From: Polia nebulosa
Taxonomy: Eukaryota > Arthropoda > Insecta > Lepidoptera > Noctuidae
DNA: 64,000 nt
Direction of reading: 5' to 3'
Assembly (NCBI GenBank): GCA_951329385.1
Contig: OX589612.1
Location: 16,256,437-16,320,436 of the forward strand
Part shown: positions 1 through 12,500 of the stretch, piece after piece
Layout: each line of letters starts with the position of its first letter
How positions within the stretch are numbered: position 1 is the first letter of the stretch
The notes under the pieces: model-generated
What the model saw: only the letters and a program-made list of their open reading frames with translations
The model's database searches: none
What the model was told of the DNA's origin: nothing
Translations under genes and position numbers: made by a program

Positions 1-112
1 CTAACAAATACCAATATATTGATAAATCAAATTTTTTCTTTTATAATTCCCTCATTTGGTACGGAACCCTAAATGTGCGTGGTCCGACACGCACTTGGCC
101 GGTTTATATACT
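1..112 (-). repeat. Interspersed lepidopteran repeat fragment in gek intron
   Basis: On the minus strand this reads as the repeat containing ccggccaagtgcg and agggttccgtaccaaatga. Related copies lie at 45697-45815 (plus), near 57713 (short) and near 14995. It is non-coding and lies in the gek intron upstream of the first exon in the window. Confidence 0.6.
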
Positions 113-423
113 GTGTACAGTTTATCTTGGATTTCTGGAAAACAATTCGTTTAATAGTTCTGTTGTTATATCTGTTTTCCCACTCCTGGGGAAAAGATCT
201 CCCTCATTTATTTATTAAAACTATGCAACAGAAATGTACTAAGGTGGACTTTAATGCCTTAGACATTCTCTACCAGTCAATCAAGGGTGGTGGACAGATA
301 ACATGGCAGGTGTATAAAATAAGAAAGTATGATTAAATTCTAGTACCCTAGATTTATTATATGTTTATTGGCAACTATAATAATATAGATATATGATTAG
401 TTTTTGTATTGTGTTGTCTGCAG

Positions 424-518
424 GTACCAAAACCGGGTGGCGTGAAGAAAGGCTGGATGAGACAGTTTGTCGTCGTCTGCGATTTCAAATTGTTTCTCTA
501 TGACATATCACAAGACCG
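424..518 (+). CDS. gek: gek exon a: PH domain, N-terminal part
   Basis: Acceptor ttgtctgcag, donor gaccg|gtgag. It encodes VPKPGGVKKGWMRQFVVVCD and on to SQD, the first PH strands. It enters in phase 0 and leaves with two bases (cg). Confidence 0.92.
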
Positions 519-3500
519 GTGAGTTTCCTTCTTTCTATCTTTGTGGGTCAAACGAAATGCTAGTCATATAATCTAATTTTTACAATCGAAATGCCTGTGA
601 AATTCATGTATCATTTGGAATAACTAAACAGCAACAATGGGTACATGATATATGCAAACGATGCCTTTAATGATAGGCAAAACCCGCCTGTGCGAATTTA
701 CTTGAAATAAGTTTGTAATAATTATATTTTTTTAAACTTGTTTCAGGAACGCGTTACCGTCAGTATGCGTGAGTCAAGTATTAGACATGCGGGATCCTGA
801 ATTCAGCGTCGCGTCCGTCAAAGAATCTGACGTCATACACGCCAACAAAAGGGACATACCTTGTATATTTAGGGTCAGTTTATATTTATGCAATTGATGA
901 TCTAGAAAGGCGAGGAAGGCTGCTTCATTATGCAGCTCACGGTTTCACAACACCAAAAACTCTTTATGTGCTAAAACCGAATAGGTAAATTACACGTAAA
1001 ACAGTATGTAGGTATGTTTGCGCGGGTCGAAATAGAGTTCCCGCGGCCCTTGGCACACAGGCAACTGAAGGAACAGGGGTGGGTTTTAGTCAGTAAAAGT
1101 ATGACACGCCCTCCTGCTCCACCCAGAGCGGGAGAAGTCATTGGATGATTTCCCATCCCCACAAAAGAAAAAAAAATTATTTGCGCAAAACACAGTTCAG
1201 AGCAGGAAACTCAGAGAGTAACTTTGATGGCCGTTGCTAGTGACGTCACTACCCTCGGCAAACCGACCGTGACAGTGATCGTCACGGTCGGTTTGCCGAC
1301 CGTGGGCCGTGGCGAGTGGGGTATCAAAATAAAAGGTTCGAGTAGGCGATTCCAAAAATATAACTCACTGAAATGTAGAAAATAAAAAATTTGAATATTT
1401 TCAAAAAACCCGACTGTAAAATACAACTAAAAAATTCCAAACAAGTCAGTTTTCAAGCAGTCTGATGCAGTTGGTGGCATGAAATCAATAATTGAACTAA
1501 AACAACAGCTACCTTGATGCCCTTGAGTCAATTGAGAAACGAGCCAAGAGGATCATCGGCAATGATAGGCTCGTTGAGACGAAACTCCAAAGTCGTCGTC
1601 GTCGGTTTTCTATCGCTTACATTTTGGGGAGTGTGCGACGGAATTGCATGATTTGATTCCGCCAAGCCCGTTTCGTCAAAGGACCACAAGACGTACGGCG
1701 AAGTGCCACCGGTTCATGGTGGACATTCCATCCATACGCACAAAGCGTTTTGAGAAAACATTCATTGCGCGTACAGCTAGAGAGTGGAATTCTCTACCGG
1801 AGTCTAGTGTTTCCTGTAAGCTACAACCTGGGAGTCTTTAAGTCAAGAGTGAAAAGGTTACTTCTAGGCAAGCGTGCTCCATCTTCGACCACATCATCGC
1901 TTACCATCAGGTGAGATAGTGGTCAAACGCGAGCCTATCAAACGTAAAAAAAAAATACCAACTGCATCAGACTGCTTGAAAAGTGACTTGTTTGGAACTT
2001 TTTAGTTGTTTTTGATAGTCGGGTTTTTTGAAAATATTCAATATTTTTATTTTAGAATTTATCCACTGCTGGGCAAAGGCCTCCTTCATATACTTCCAGG
2101 TATTCTTTTCACGAGCCCGATGGAACTACTTGAGGTAGGCGTCTAGGTCATCTCGCCACGTCTTCCTAGGCTGGCCTCGGCGGTACCATTCAGTCTCAGG
2201 AAAGCATTTTGTGGAGACTATTGTCCAGCGGTCACTGTGCATGCGGCTGACGTAATCCGCCCAATCCCATACTTTACGTGCCACAAATTTTATTATAGTA
2301 CTTTTCGTCTCTAGGTGCTGCCGGCGAATCCGTGTTTGTGCGGAAACTGTAAAAAACAAATTGTATAATTTATAAAAAAATAATAAGCTGTTATAATCGA
2401 AGATTCTCGCCACGGGTGTCTTGGTTAGCACGTGTGTTTTGAGAGTTTTAGTTGTTTTTGTGTGATTGTTGTAACTTTGGTGACTTGTTTTGTGTATCTG
2501 TGTTGTCCCTGTGTGTTTATAAACAGGTTTGTATTGTGATTGTTCTTTTAATTAGTGGTTAAAACCAAGATGGAGAAGAAAAAACCTCCCGACCCTGTCC
2601 CCCCTGACATTCCAGATTCTCCCAATCCTCTTTCACAATTTGCAGATGTTGTTTGCAGCATCACAGAGATGGAAGTGTCTCAGTCACAACAAACCTCTCG
2701 TAAACGTCCCGGTAACGATAAAGCTCCAACGCCAACCCCACCATCCAAACAACCCAAAAGCCAAATTGGTCGCGTTCGATATTCAGTTATGGACAAGGGC
2801 CCTTACATAGTTCATGTCTCTCGCATAGAGTCCCAACCTAACGCAGGCACTACGTTACATCCTGTAAACTTTGGCAAATTTTTAATGCTTAACAATGTTG
2901 CAAACGTAGTTCGTGATGGTGTAAATAGAGTTGGTCGAAACCGTGTGTCGGTGGAATTTACATCCCCTCAGGATGCTAACTCTTTTTTGTGTGAACAGCT
3001 TACTGTCAAAATTTAGTTATACTGCTTCAATCCCAACATTTAACATCACAAGGATGGGCGTTGTATCCGGTGTTCCATCTGATTTAACAGAAGAGGAAGC
3101 TATAACCTACTTGTCTGTGCCCTCAGGTTGTGGGCAAATCCTGAAAGTCCGCCGCATTAATAGGAAAATACATAATGACGGTGCGTTTGAGTGGAAACCC
3201 ACGGAGACTTGTGTCATCACTTTTGATGGCGAAGTCTTACCGAAACGAGTTTATTGCTGCTACACATCCCTCCCAGTTGAGCAGTATATCTATCCCACTA
3301 TCCAATGTCGCAAATGTTGCAGGTTTGGTCATGTTGCAAACCTGTGCAGGTCTAAACCACGCTGCAGTAAATGTGGCCACGATCACCCCGGTGATGGTTG
3401 CAACATTGCTGAGGGCGAGGCTTTTTGTGTGCTTTGCTCGGGTAATCACTTTGCAAATAGCAGGTCATGCCCCGAGCATGGTAGACAGAAGGCCATCAAG

Positions 3501-6500
3501 ACGGTCATGGCTGAAAAATCTATTTCTTATGTTGAGGCCAGCAAAATCATACCAATTCCTTCCCGCAATTATGCAAATGCCACAAAAACACAGTCATACC
3601 GCAAAACTGTAACAACAAAACCCAAGACCCATGCCCCACTTTCCCCATCATATGACAAGACTGCTCACCATCAAATAGTTGGTTCTCCTCAAACTTTACA
3701 GCCTAATGGCTGCTCTCTCAATCTTAATAATGTTTCTTCTAACAATACAATCTCTGTTATTGAACTCCTTGTAAAACTATTACCTACTATTATCTCTACT
3801 TCTTCTAGTTCTCAATCACCGTCCAACGTTGCCGATCAACTTATACAAATCCTTTTAAATATTAGAAATGGCGTCTCGCCAAGTATTCCTTCAGTGGAAT
3901 GTGAGGAGCGTGTGGCATAAAAAGCACGACCTCATATTCCTCCTCAACAAATACAAGCCTTTGGCCTGTTCCATAGCTGAGACCTGGCTTACACCAAGTC
4001 TCAGTTTCCGTATGCCACACTTTAATATTCTCCGATGTGACAGATCAGACGGCTATGGAGGGTCGGCCCTTTTTGTTAACAATAGGGTCCCACTTTCGCC
4101 CTTACCTTTGCCTTCATTTACAGGGGACATGAGTGTTACAGCTGGAAAGGTGGAAGGTATTACAGTTTTTTCAGTATACATTGCACATCCTAATAATAGC
4201 TTCTTACCTACCTTGCGAAATGTTTTTGCCAGTGCCCAGGGTCCCATACTGGTTATGGGCGACTTTAACTGTCACCATTACAGATGGGGGTCTGAGCGTT
4301 GCGATGCATTTGGCATGGCTCTGGTTGACATCTTGGATGATTTAGATCTCTGCATCCTAAATAATGGCTGCCCAACGCGCAGGTCTCCTCCTGGACAACG
4401 GAGGAGTTGTGTTGACCTAACGTTTTGCTCCGTTGAGCTAGCAACTTCGACCCATTGGGAATGTACAACCTTGTCGCATGGTAGTGACCACTACCCTATT
4501 GTCATTTCTCTAATTAACAAGACATATTTAGAAAAAACTTCCCCTCCACTTTTGAAGTATAATTTGTCTAAACCAGACTGGTCAAAATTTGCGTCACTAC
4601 TGGAGGAGAAAATTGATAACCTTCCAAATCTAAATTCAAGTTTACCTGACCCTTCTGGTCACAGCCATGCCAAGAGTTGTTATGAAGGTTTTGTTGAGGC
4701 CGTAACCTCTAGTGCAGACTCCTGTTTCCCACTGAAAAATAGTGCCCGCAATAAAATCCCGTCACCTCCATGGTGGGACCAAGAGTGTACTTCAGCGGTC
4801 AGGTCGAGGAACGAAGCCGAAACACATTACAATCGGGAGATGAATACAGAAAATTTGTTGTCCTATTTACAGGCGAATGCCAGATCTAAACAACTCCTCC
4901 GTAGGAAAAAACGTGCGGGTTGGGTAAAGTTCTGTACTGCCTTATCTCCCTCCACCCCAATTTCAACTGTTTGGAAGAACATCAACAGATTTAGACGTGG
5001 TTGTTCTCCATCTATCTCATCACCAATCCCTAGAGAAACAGCTGAACTTTTTTTCGATAAAATTGCTCCACCTTATGTCCCATTTTCATCTGAGTGTCTT
5101 AATGTTCCCCAACATATTGTCTCTGATGACCCCTTTGATGTGCCTTTTACTTTGAAGGAATTGAATATGGTACTCAGTTATGTCCGGGACTCAGCACCTG
5201 GATGTGATGGTGTGCCATACTCTTTTATTAGTCATTCTGGGGACAAAGCGAAATTATATTTCTTAGACATAATTAACTTTTGTTATGATTGTGGTTGGGT
5301 CCCAGATCAGTGGAAACTACAAATCATCATTCCACTGTTGAAACCAGGCAAACATGTAGATGATCCGAATGGCCTCAGACCTATTGCTTTGTCCTCAGTC
5401 TTAGCCAAATTACTGGAACACCTCATCAAAAATCGACTTGAGTGGATAGTCGAATCTAGAGATTTACTTCCGAACTACCAATTTGGTTTTAGGAAAGGGC
5501 TCAGCACTATGGACAGTGTTGGCGTTTTAGTGACAGACATTCGCCTAGCATTTTCCAAAAACGAGTCTGTCGTTGCAGCCTTCCTAGACATCTCCTCTGC
5601 ATACGACAATGTTCTTCTTCCAGTTCTCAGGCAAAAATTGCATCAGCTGAGTATTCCTGGTAAGATGATCGAATGCATATGTGGACTACTTTTGTCTCGC
5701 TCTTTGGTTCTGAGGGTCCAGGGTGAGGACTTTGAGAAAAGGCAGACTTGGAGGGGACTCCCGCAGGGGTTCGTCCTCAGTCCTATCCTCTATAACATCT
5801 ATACAGCCGATATAGGCTCCTGCCTTAATAGTAACTGCCATATCTTACAGTATGCTGATGACTTAGCCCTGTATGTGTCAGATTCCTCCATCATTAACGC
5901 TGCGTCATCCCTGTGCCTCTCCCTGGACTCTTTGAATCATTGGCTTTTAAACCATGGTTTGTCACTATCCGCACCCAAAAGTTCGGCAGTAATCTTCTCT
6001 CGGAAGAGATCAATCCCTCTCGTCTCAGTGGCCATTTCTGGTAAAAATATTTCAGTTTTAAATAAAGTAAAATTTTTAGGCGTTTTCCTTGACTCGAAAT
6101 TAACAGGTAAGTACCACATAAATCATTTAATCCAAAAATGTGAACGGGTCATTTCAATTTTAAAAGTTCTTACAGGTGTCTGGTGGGGTGCCCACCCCTA
6201 CTCTTTGAAATTAATATATAATGCCTTAGTTCGTAGTGTTCTAGACTACGGCTCGTTGCATTTGATACCATTTAACAGAGGTGCCTTGGCTGGACTAGAT
6301 AGGGTTCAGTCTAAGTGCCTTCGGATCATTTCTGGATGTATGAAGTCCTCTCCAATTAACGCATTGCAGGTCGAATGCGCTGAACCCCCCTTAGCACTAA
6401 GACGGCAGTATCTGGCCTCCCGTTTTTTGTCCAGATTAATCTGTAGATCCTCTCATCCCCTTATTACAAAATTGAACGAGTTAAATGCCTTATGCAGAAG

Positions 6501-9500
6501 CTCAAAGTATTGGAAAAATAAAGAATTCCCCCTAATCCTAAAACATTTCCGCATGCTCCAAAATTTAGAATGTCCGATCGTCCAGTATACCAAACTACCC
6601 CTTTTTAACTTTGATTATGAAGTCTTATGCTTCACCCCCAAAATCTTATATAATATTGGCATATCCAAAAATTCCCCTTCGGCGAACTCGACCTTCAATG
6701 CGGTGGTGGGCGAGCGATGGAACGGTTTCCAAAGGTTTTTCACTGATGCTGCCAAATTTAATAACTCCAGTAACACCGGAGCTGCGGTTTATTACCAGAG
6801 CTCCAGGATTATTCTTCAATTTAAATGTCCTAAGGAATCCTCTGTGTTCACAGGCGAATGTGTGGCTTTATTGGAAGCTTGTCTTTTTATAGAGTCACAT
6901 CCCAACATTGACAAAGCCGTAATCTTCACAGACTCCCTTAGCTGCCTTCAAGCTTTAGTCCAAAACCCATTCAAAAGCAAATTGCACAGCTCACTAGTTT
7001 TAAAAATTAAAAAAGCATTATTTTCATGTGCTAACAGTCAAAAGGAAGTTCAGCTAGTTTGGATACCTAGCCATTGCGGCATTAAGGGTAATGAATGCGC
7101 TGATACCCTGGCAAAAAATGCTTGCTCATCAGCTTTTGCTGATCTCTCCCACAACTCTCATCAGGGTTATGACTTGCTGAACCTGCCAAAAGCAAGTCTT
7201 GAATGTGCATGGCAGGAACGGTGGAATAACACTGGTAAGAAGAAGGGTAAGTTCTACTATGCAGTACAGCCAACCATAAAACCAAAACCTTGGTTCTTTA
7301 AATATAAAAAAGTCTCTAAAACTGTTTTATCTGTCCTTTGCAGAGTCCGCTTAGGTTTTTGTTGCACCCCGGTTTTTTTGGAAAAAATTCGTGTCCGTGA
7401 CTCCTCCCTGTGCGAGTGCGGTTTAGAAGAGGGTACTCTTGATCACATATTTTTTGAATGCTCAAACAACATCCCTCCCCTAGATTTATATAGCTGCCTC
7501 CCTAAATTTAAGATTCCTCTTCCAATTAATTTCCCCTCTCTTTTAACATATTCTTCACCTGATCTACTTGTGGCGCTGATGAAATTCATCCGTCACAATA
7601 ATATTAAATTATGAGTCGTAAATCCAAATCTGTCCATCTGTGTAGTTGTGGTATGTGTATTTTTAATGTTCTAACCATCATTATATTTATGTATCTTTAT
7701 TTTTTGTTTGTTTCAGTCCAGTACTAACACATCAAGTTCAACTATATCAACCGAAGATTTTTTATTACGTCTATAGTTGCTGTCGATTTTTTTATTTATT
7801 TTTTTAAATTTATTTTTTGAAACTATACACACACTTGCTTATCCAATTTACTTTCGACATTGGCAGAATAGTCGACATCGGCTCTACTTGCCATCAACAA
7901 AAAATAGAATAGAAGCTGTTATAATCAATATTTTGTCTACAGATATCAACATCTCAATTGGAAGGTGGAAAGCGATCTCATACTCTCATGTTAGCCGAAT
8001 CTGAATCAGAGAAGACGAAATGGGTGGTCGCACTCAGCGAGTTGCATAGGATACTGAAGAGGAATAACCTGCCCGATAAATGTGTAAGTTAATGTTGCCA
8101 AATCAAAATTATATTGCGTTTAGGAGCCGTTTCACAAAATTTAAGCGCTCGAGTTTAGGTAAAAGACGGCAGCATTATGTTTGTGTGCGTAGCTATCTAC
8201 ACATACAAAATGCAAACAGTGTAGCACGAGTGTCGAGTCGGACCAAACAATCTTGAGCCGTTATATTCGTAATGCACCTTTATGACAAAAGTGACTTCAT
8301 TTGTTCAGTAGAATTAAGGTTTTTAGACTAATAAAAATACACAAATATTTGTTGTCTATAGCGTATAATAAAAAAAAGTTTAAAGAAATGTTTTAAATTG
8401 GACAGTCAGTCTCAAGTCGTGATGAATCAAAATCATGACTACTTACAAGGCCAGTTGCACATTACAAAAAAAAAACACATGTTTATTTGCTCTGTGGACC
8501 CGTCCTGATTTTCCATTGTAAGTCGTACCTAAGGGTTGAAAAAGATGACGGTTTTTTGGGAGGAAAAAATGTTTCCGAAATTGCCTCAATTTTACCAAAA
8601 ATGCGTGCCCGAAATTATAGACCCTAGAAAAGCAAGATGCCTTTATGTCAAATATTTAACGCAACAATAGGTTTTTAATTGTGTCTGCTAATGAGGGGCT
8701 TGACGCGTGCCCGCGCGACCCGAGCAGCTCTCATGTGTGCCGCTAGTTTTCCGCTAGTTTTCCTTGCCAAAAAAATTGCCAAAAAACCCGATTCTCGCGT
8801 TTTAAACCGCTATTATCACTATTAGCCAAGGTCTTTAGATCTGTGACAAGGTTCATACACCCGGAACCTGACAAAGTCTGTAGTTACACGATGGCCACCT
8901 GTCAACGGGGACTGACAGATGCTGAAACGTGACGCGTCTCGGCGTTGAGAGGTTAAGTTTTTTTCCTTGTATGGCTCCGTGTTGCGCCTTTGGTTCTTAT
9001 GTCAGAAGAAGCATGTGAGATGGCCTGGTGCGCTATCTGACGCATATGGCATGGAGAGTGGCGTGCGGCAGGAGGGATAACCTCTCCTCTGTTATTCAAT
9101 CTGGTTCTCTATTGTGTTACCAAACTTTTTTATACATAATCTAAAGTACCATAACTTTTTTTGTCCTAATCATCATTTGTCCGAATGATAACTTGCCCGA
9201 ACTTAATGTCACATAATATCACATGCAATAAAATTGAAATTCCTAAATACAATATGTCCTAAATCCGTTTGTCATAAATATTACAACTAATAATATACAA
9301 AAGACTTAAAACCGTTTTCAATAAAAGCTATACGTCCTAAATTCAAATTAAATAATGTTCATTTATCCTAATAATATTTTTAAAACTTTGTATAACAAAG
9401 CTGCTATGAACTTCTCAGGCGTTACGTAGACACGAGTTATATGTAATACGAGTTATATGTAGTACGAGCTGATAGAATCATGAAATTAGCTTAAAATTGG

Positions 9501-12500
9501 TCTACAAATTATGAATGTACCTACGTGTATGTAACATTTTTTTTAAATTAAATATAATTTGATTTTGTGTTATATTTGTTTATTATTTTACCAAATCCGA
9601 CTCATACAGTACATAAATAGTAAAGATGCAAAAGCAATAAATGGCTTTTGTCACGGCTCCGGCGCCGCATGTACGTATACATCACTCAAAAAAACAGTTG
9701 ATTGTGAACATGTGGTTTTTATTTAACCATAAGAAGCATGCAAACAAGCATACACCATGCATGCAGCAAGCAAGCAGCATTTATTCCGTTTCCTTTTTTT
9801 GACACAATGGTAGCGAGCTCCCGACTCGAATAGGTTAGGTTAGGTTCGAAGCGAATGGCGGGGTCTAGTGAGTGAGCGAACTCAGACCCCGCCATCCGTG
9901 GTTATTTCTTTTACAAACCATTGAGCCCCGCGAAGCGAGGCTCCGACTACGCTTTAAAAAAAAATTGAATCACTAATAAATAATATTTTTTGAAATGAAA
10001 CCACTACCACAGTGAAACCATCGTAGCACTCGTAGCGGAATATTTTTTTATGAATTTAAATCTTATGGATTTTTCTACGGAAACTATTGAACTCGCACGT
10101 CACCGTCACCGACCGTCGTACTGCCCAGAGGTTGAGGATAAATTCGAAACAGAGTTACCTTGCCCCTGGGCCACTCAGGGCAGGGCAAGAACTGGGGTAG
10201 GTTTTAATCAGTAAGAGTCTGACACGCCCTCCCGCTCCACCCTAGAGCGGGAGAAGTCATTGGATGATTGCCCACCCCACAAAAAAAAAACCGACTGTCG
10301 TAGCACTCGTAGCGGTTTTTTTTATGAATTTAGATGTTATGGATCTTTCTACGGGGTTTTATAAAGGGAGCCCAAATTTTGGTTATTTTTGCGATTAGAC
10401 TTACCGTTTTCGAGATATTTATGGTTTTATGTCTTAATACCCCTCTAACCCCCATCTTTCATCATTTTTCATTTAACTTGAAGTTTTGAATCACTTGGCT
10501 GAGTCTTGGTCAGTCATCTTCAAAGGGCTGACTTTCAACACGCCAGGTTGTTAAACGTTGAGTGATCCTAGTTGAATTTACTATCGGCCTAGCCATTTAA
10601 TTGAATGGCGAATTCAACCAGATGACTGCGACATACACATGTCTTTGTCTTGCATCCCATTGCTAAAACTAATAAAACGAAATTACGTTATTATTCTACA
10701 AACTACTAAAATAATACTTTACTTGATAATAACAAAACTCACCTTATGTAAATTAATACACTGGGAATCAAAACGTTGTGGTCGTAGTACAATATTATGT
10801 TCACAGTACGAGCGCTCGATAATCGGGGCGCGGGAAAAATGGCATAGGTCCTACCTCGACGGGCGCTCGCGCCGTACTAATCGGTGCCCGCTGGTGCATC
10901 GTAATTTATTATAATTCAGAGTCATATTAAAATTATTGTTATGTCTAATTAAACTAAGGAATTTTAAATTAAACTATAGAATCTGATTCTTTAAAGAACA
11001 TATTTTATTTTACATTTATTTTTTGTTGAAATTACGCTCTATTTAATGCAAAAAATCGCGACAAAATTGGGATATAAAACGTAAAAATTGAGTTGAGTCT
11101 TTACTTTTTTTCTAACTAATGTCATCAATAATCGAGAATCTAGTACATTATGCGTCAATTAAAATATATGTCTGATGCTTACGTATTATTTTTCAGCCAA
11201 AATTGTGAATATTAATGATAGATATTGGAATCTGTAATTGACTCTGCGATGAATTATTAGTAAACTAGTTGTGGGAGAATGATCACCACAAAGCTGTTTT
11301 TTTAAAATGTGATACATTACCATGCAAGATCAAAAACTGGTCTATTTTTACGTGTATTTAATAATTTCAGAGTATTACCTAAGATGGTAAATTAGGCGGC
11401 CTAAATCTTAGAAATTTTCATCAAAGTGTGAAATGGCTCTTAAGTGCACCCAAAGAGAGCTGCAAAAAAATGGAACTCTGAGAAAGATCTTCTTTTTTTA
11501 TCTCTATCTTGTGATTTTCGATTTTCAGACTGAATGACGGTATTTTCTGCTATTAAAAAATCAACCGGAAAATAATTATTGAAAATATTTTAACTGTGCA
11601 TTTCCTTTTCCGATACTTAAACATATTTACTAACTGAACTAAATAACCTCAATTTAAACAATAAATTTTCTTAGTTTTGTTTTGCAACGACACTAATTTT
11701 GACATTCTGTCAATTAACGCGTAATCAAGTTATTTGCCAAACTTAACCCTCGAAAATTTGGAGAGTATACTGGCTTTCACTTTCTTCTCTAATCCTGTGG
11801 TGTGGGCACCACAAGATTAGAGACATTTAAGTCTTCAAGAGTGCAAGTTGCCCACAACTTGGACTTAAATGTCTCTAATCTTAAGACTTAAATGTGGCAA
11901 ACGATAGAGCTATCCAGGACACTACATACTGGGTGTACAAAATATGAATTATCGACACGAGAAAAAGAAGAATAGGGGTGTTAATTTGTATTCGTATTCC
12001 TTCCTAGGTATACAGTGCCTGCGTCCTCCTCGACTCCACAGCAGCCGCAACCGTCCGCAACGCCCTGTGCGCATGCGTGCTGGAGCGTTCGCGCATCTGT
12101 GTGGGCGGCGAGGCGGGGCTGGCGCTCATCGACCTCGAGCGGGCCGAGATCACTCCGCGCCGGGCTCACGCGCCCATCTCCACCATCGCCTATGTGCCGC
12201 ACGAGCAGCTGTTAGGTGAGTCGTAGTGCTCTCTCACATCTGTGTGGGCGGCGAGGCGGGGCTGGCGCTCATCGACCTCGAGCGGGCCGAGATCACTCCG
12301 CGCCGGGCTCACGCGCCCATCTCCACCATCGCCTATGTGCCGCACGAGCAGCTGTTAGGTGAGTCGTAGTGCTCTCTCACATCTGTGTGGGCGGCGAGGC
12401 GGGGCTGGCGCTCATCGACCTCGAGCGGGCCGAGATCACTCCGCGCCGGGCTCACGCGCCCATCTCCACCATCGCCTATGTGCCGCACGAGCAGCTGTTA

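Larger units (their letters stand above)
874..2398 (+). other. gek intron up to the I-like LINE, repeat-filled
   Basis: This intron stretch holds a poly(A) retroposon copy, a perfect hairpin, a LINE fragment between long inverted repeats and a minus-strand LINE 3' fragment, all listed separately. No further host exon is seen. The intron resumes at 7927 beyond the LINE. Confidence 0.7.
2399..7912 (+). mobile_element. Near-complete I-superfamily LINE (RNase H-bearing)
   Basis: A 5.5-kb non-LTR retrotransposon: about 170 bp 5'UTR, a gag-like ORF1 with zinc knuckles, an overlapping 1248-residue ORF2 (endonuclease, reverse transcriptase, RNase H) and an A-rich 3' end. It is flanked by a perfect 14-bp duplication at 2385-2398 and 7913-7926. 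The only visible lesion is one frameshift in ORF1. It sits in sense orientation in a gek intron, 30 bp upstream of the acceptor of the next exon. Confidence 0.88.

Noticed and set aside
73..336. 87-residue ORF at the window start
   Set aside because: It begins in an interspersed repeat within the gek intron and shows no domain; no splice signals support it.
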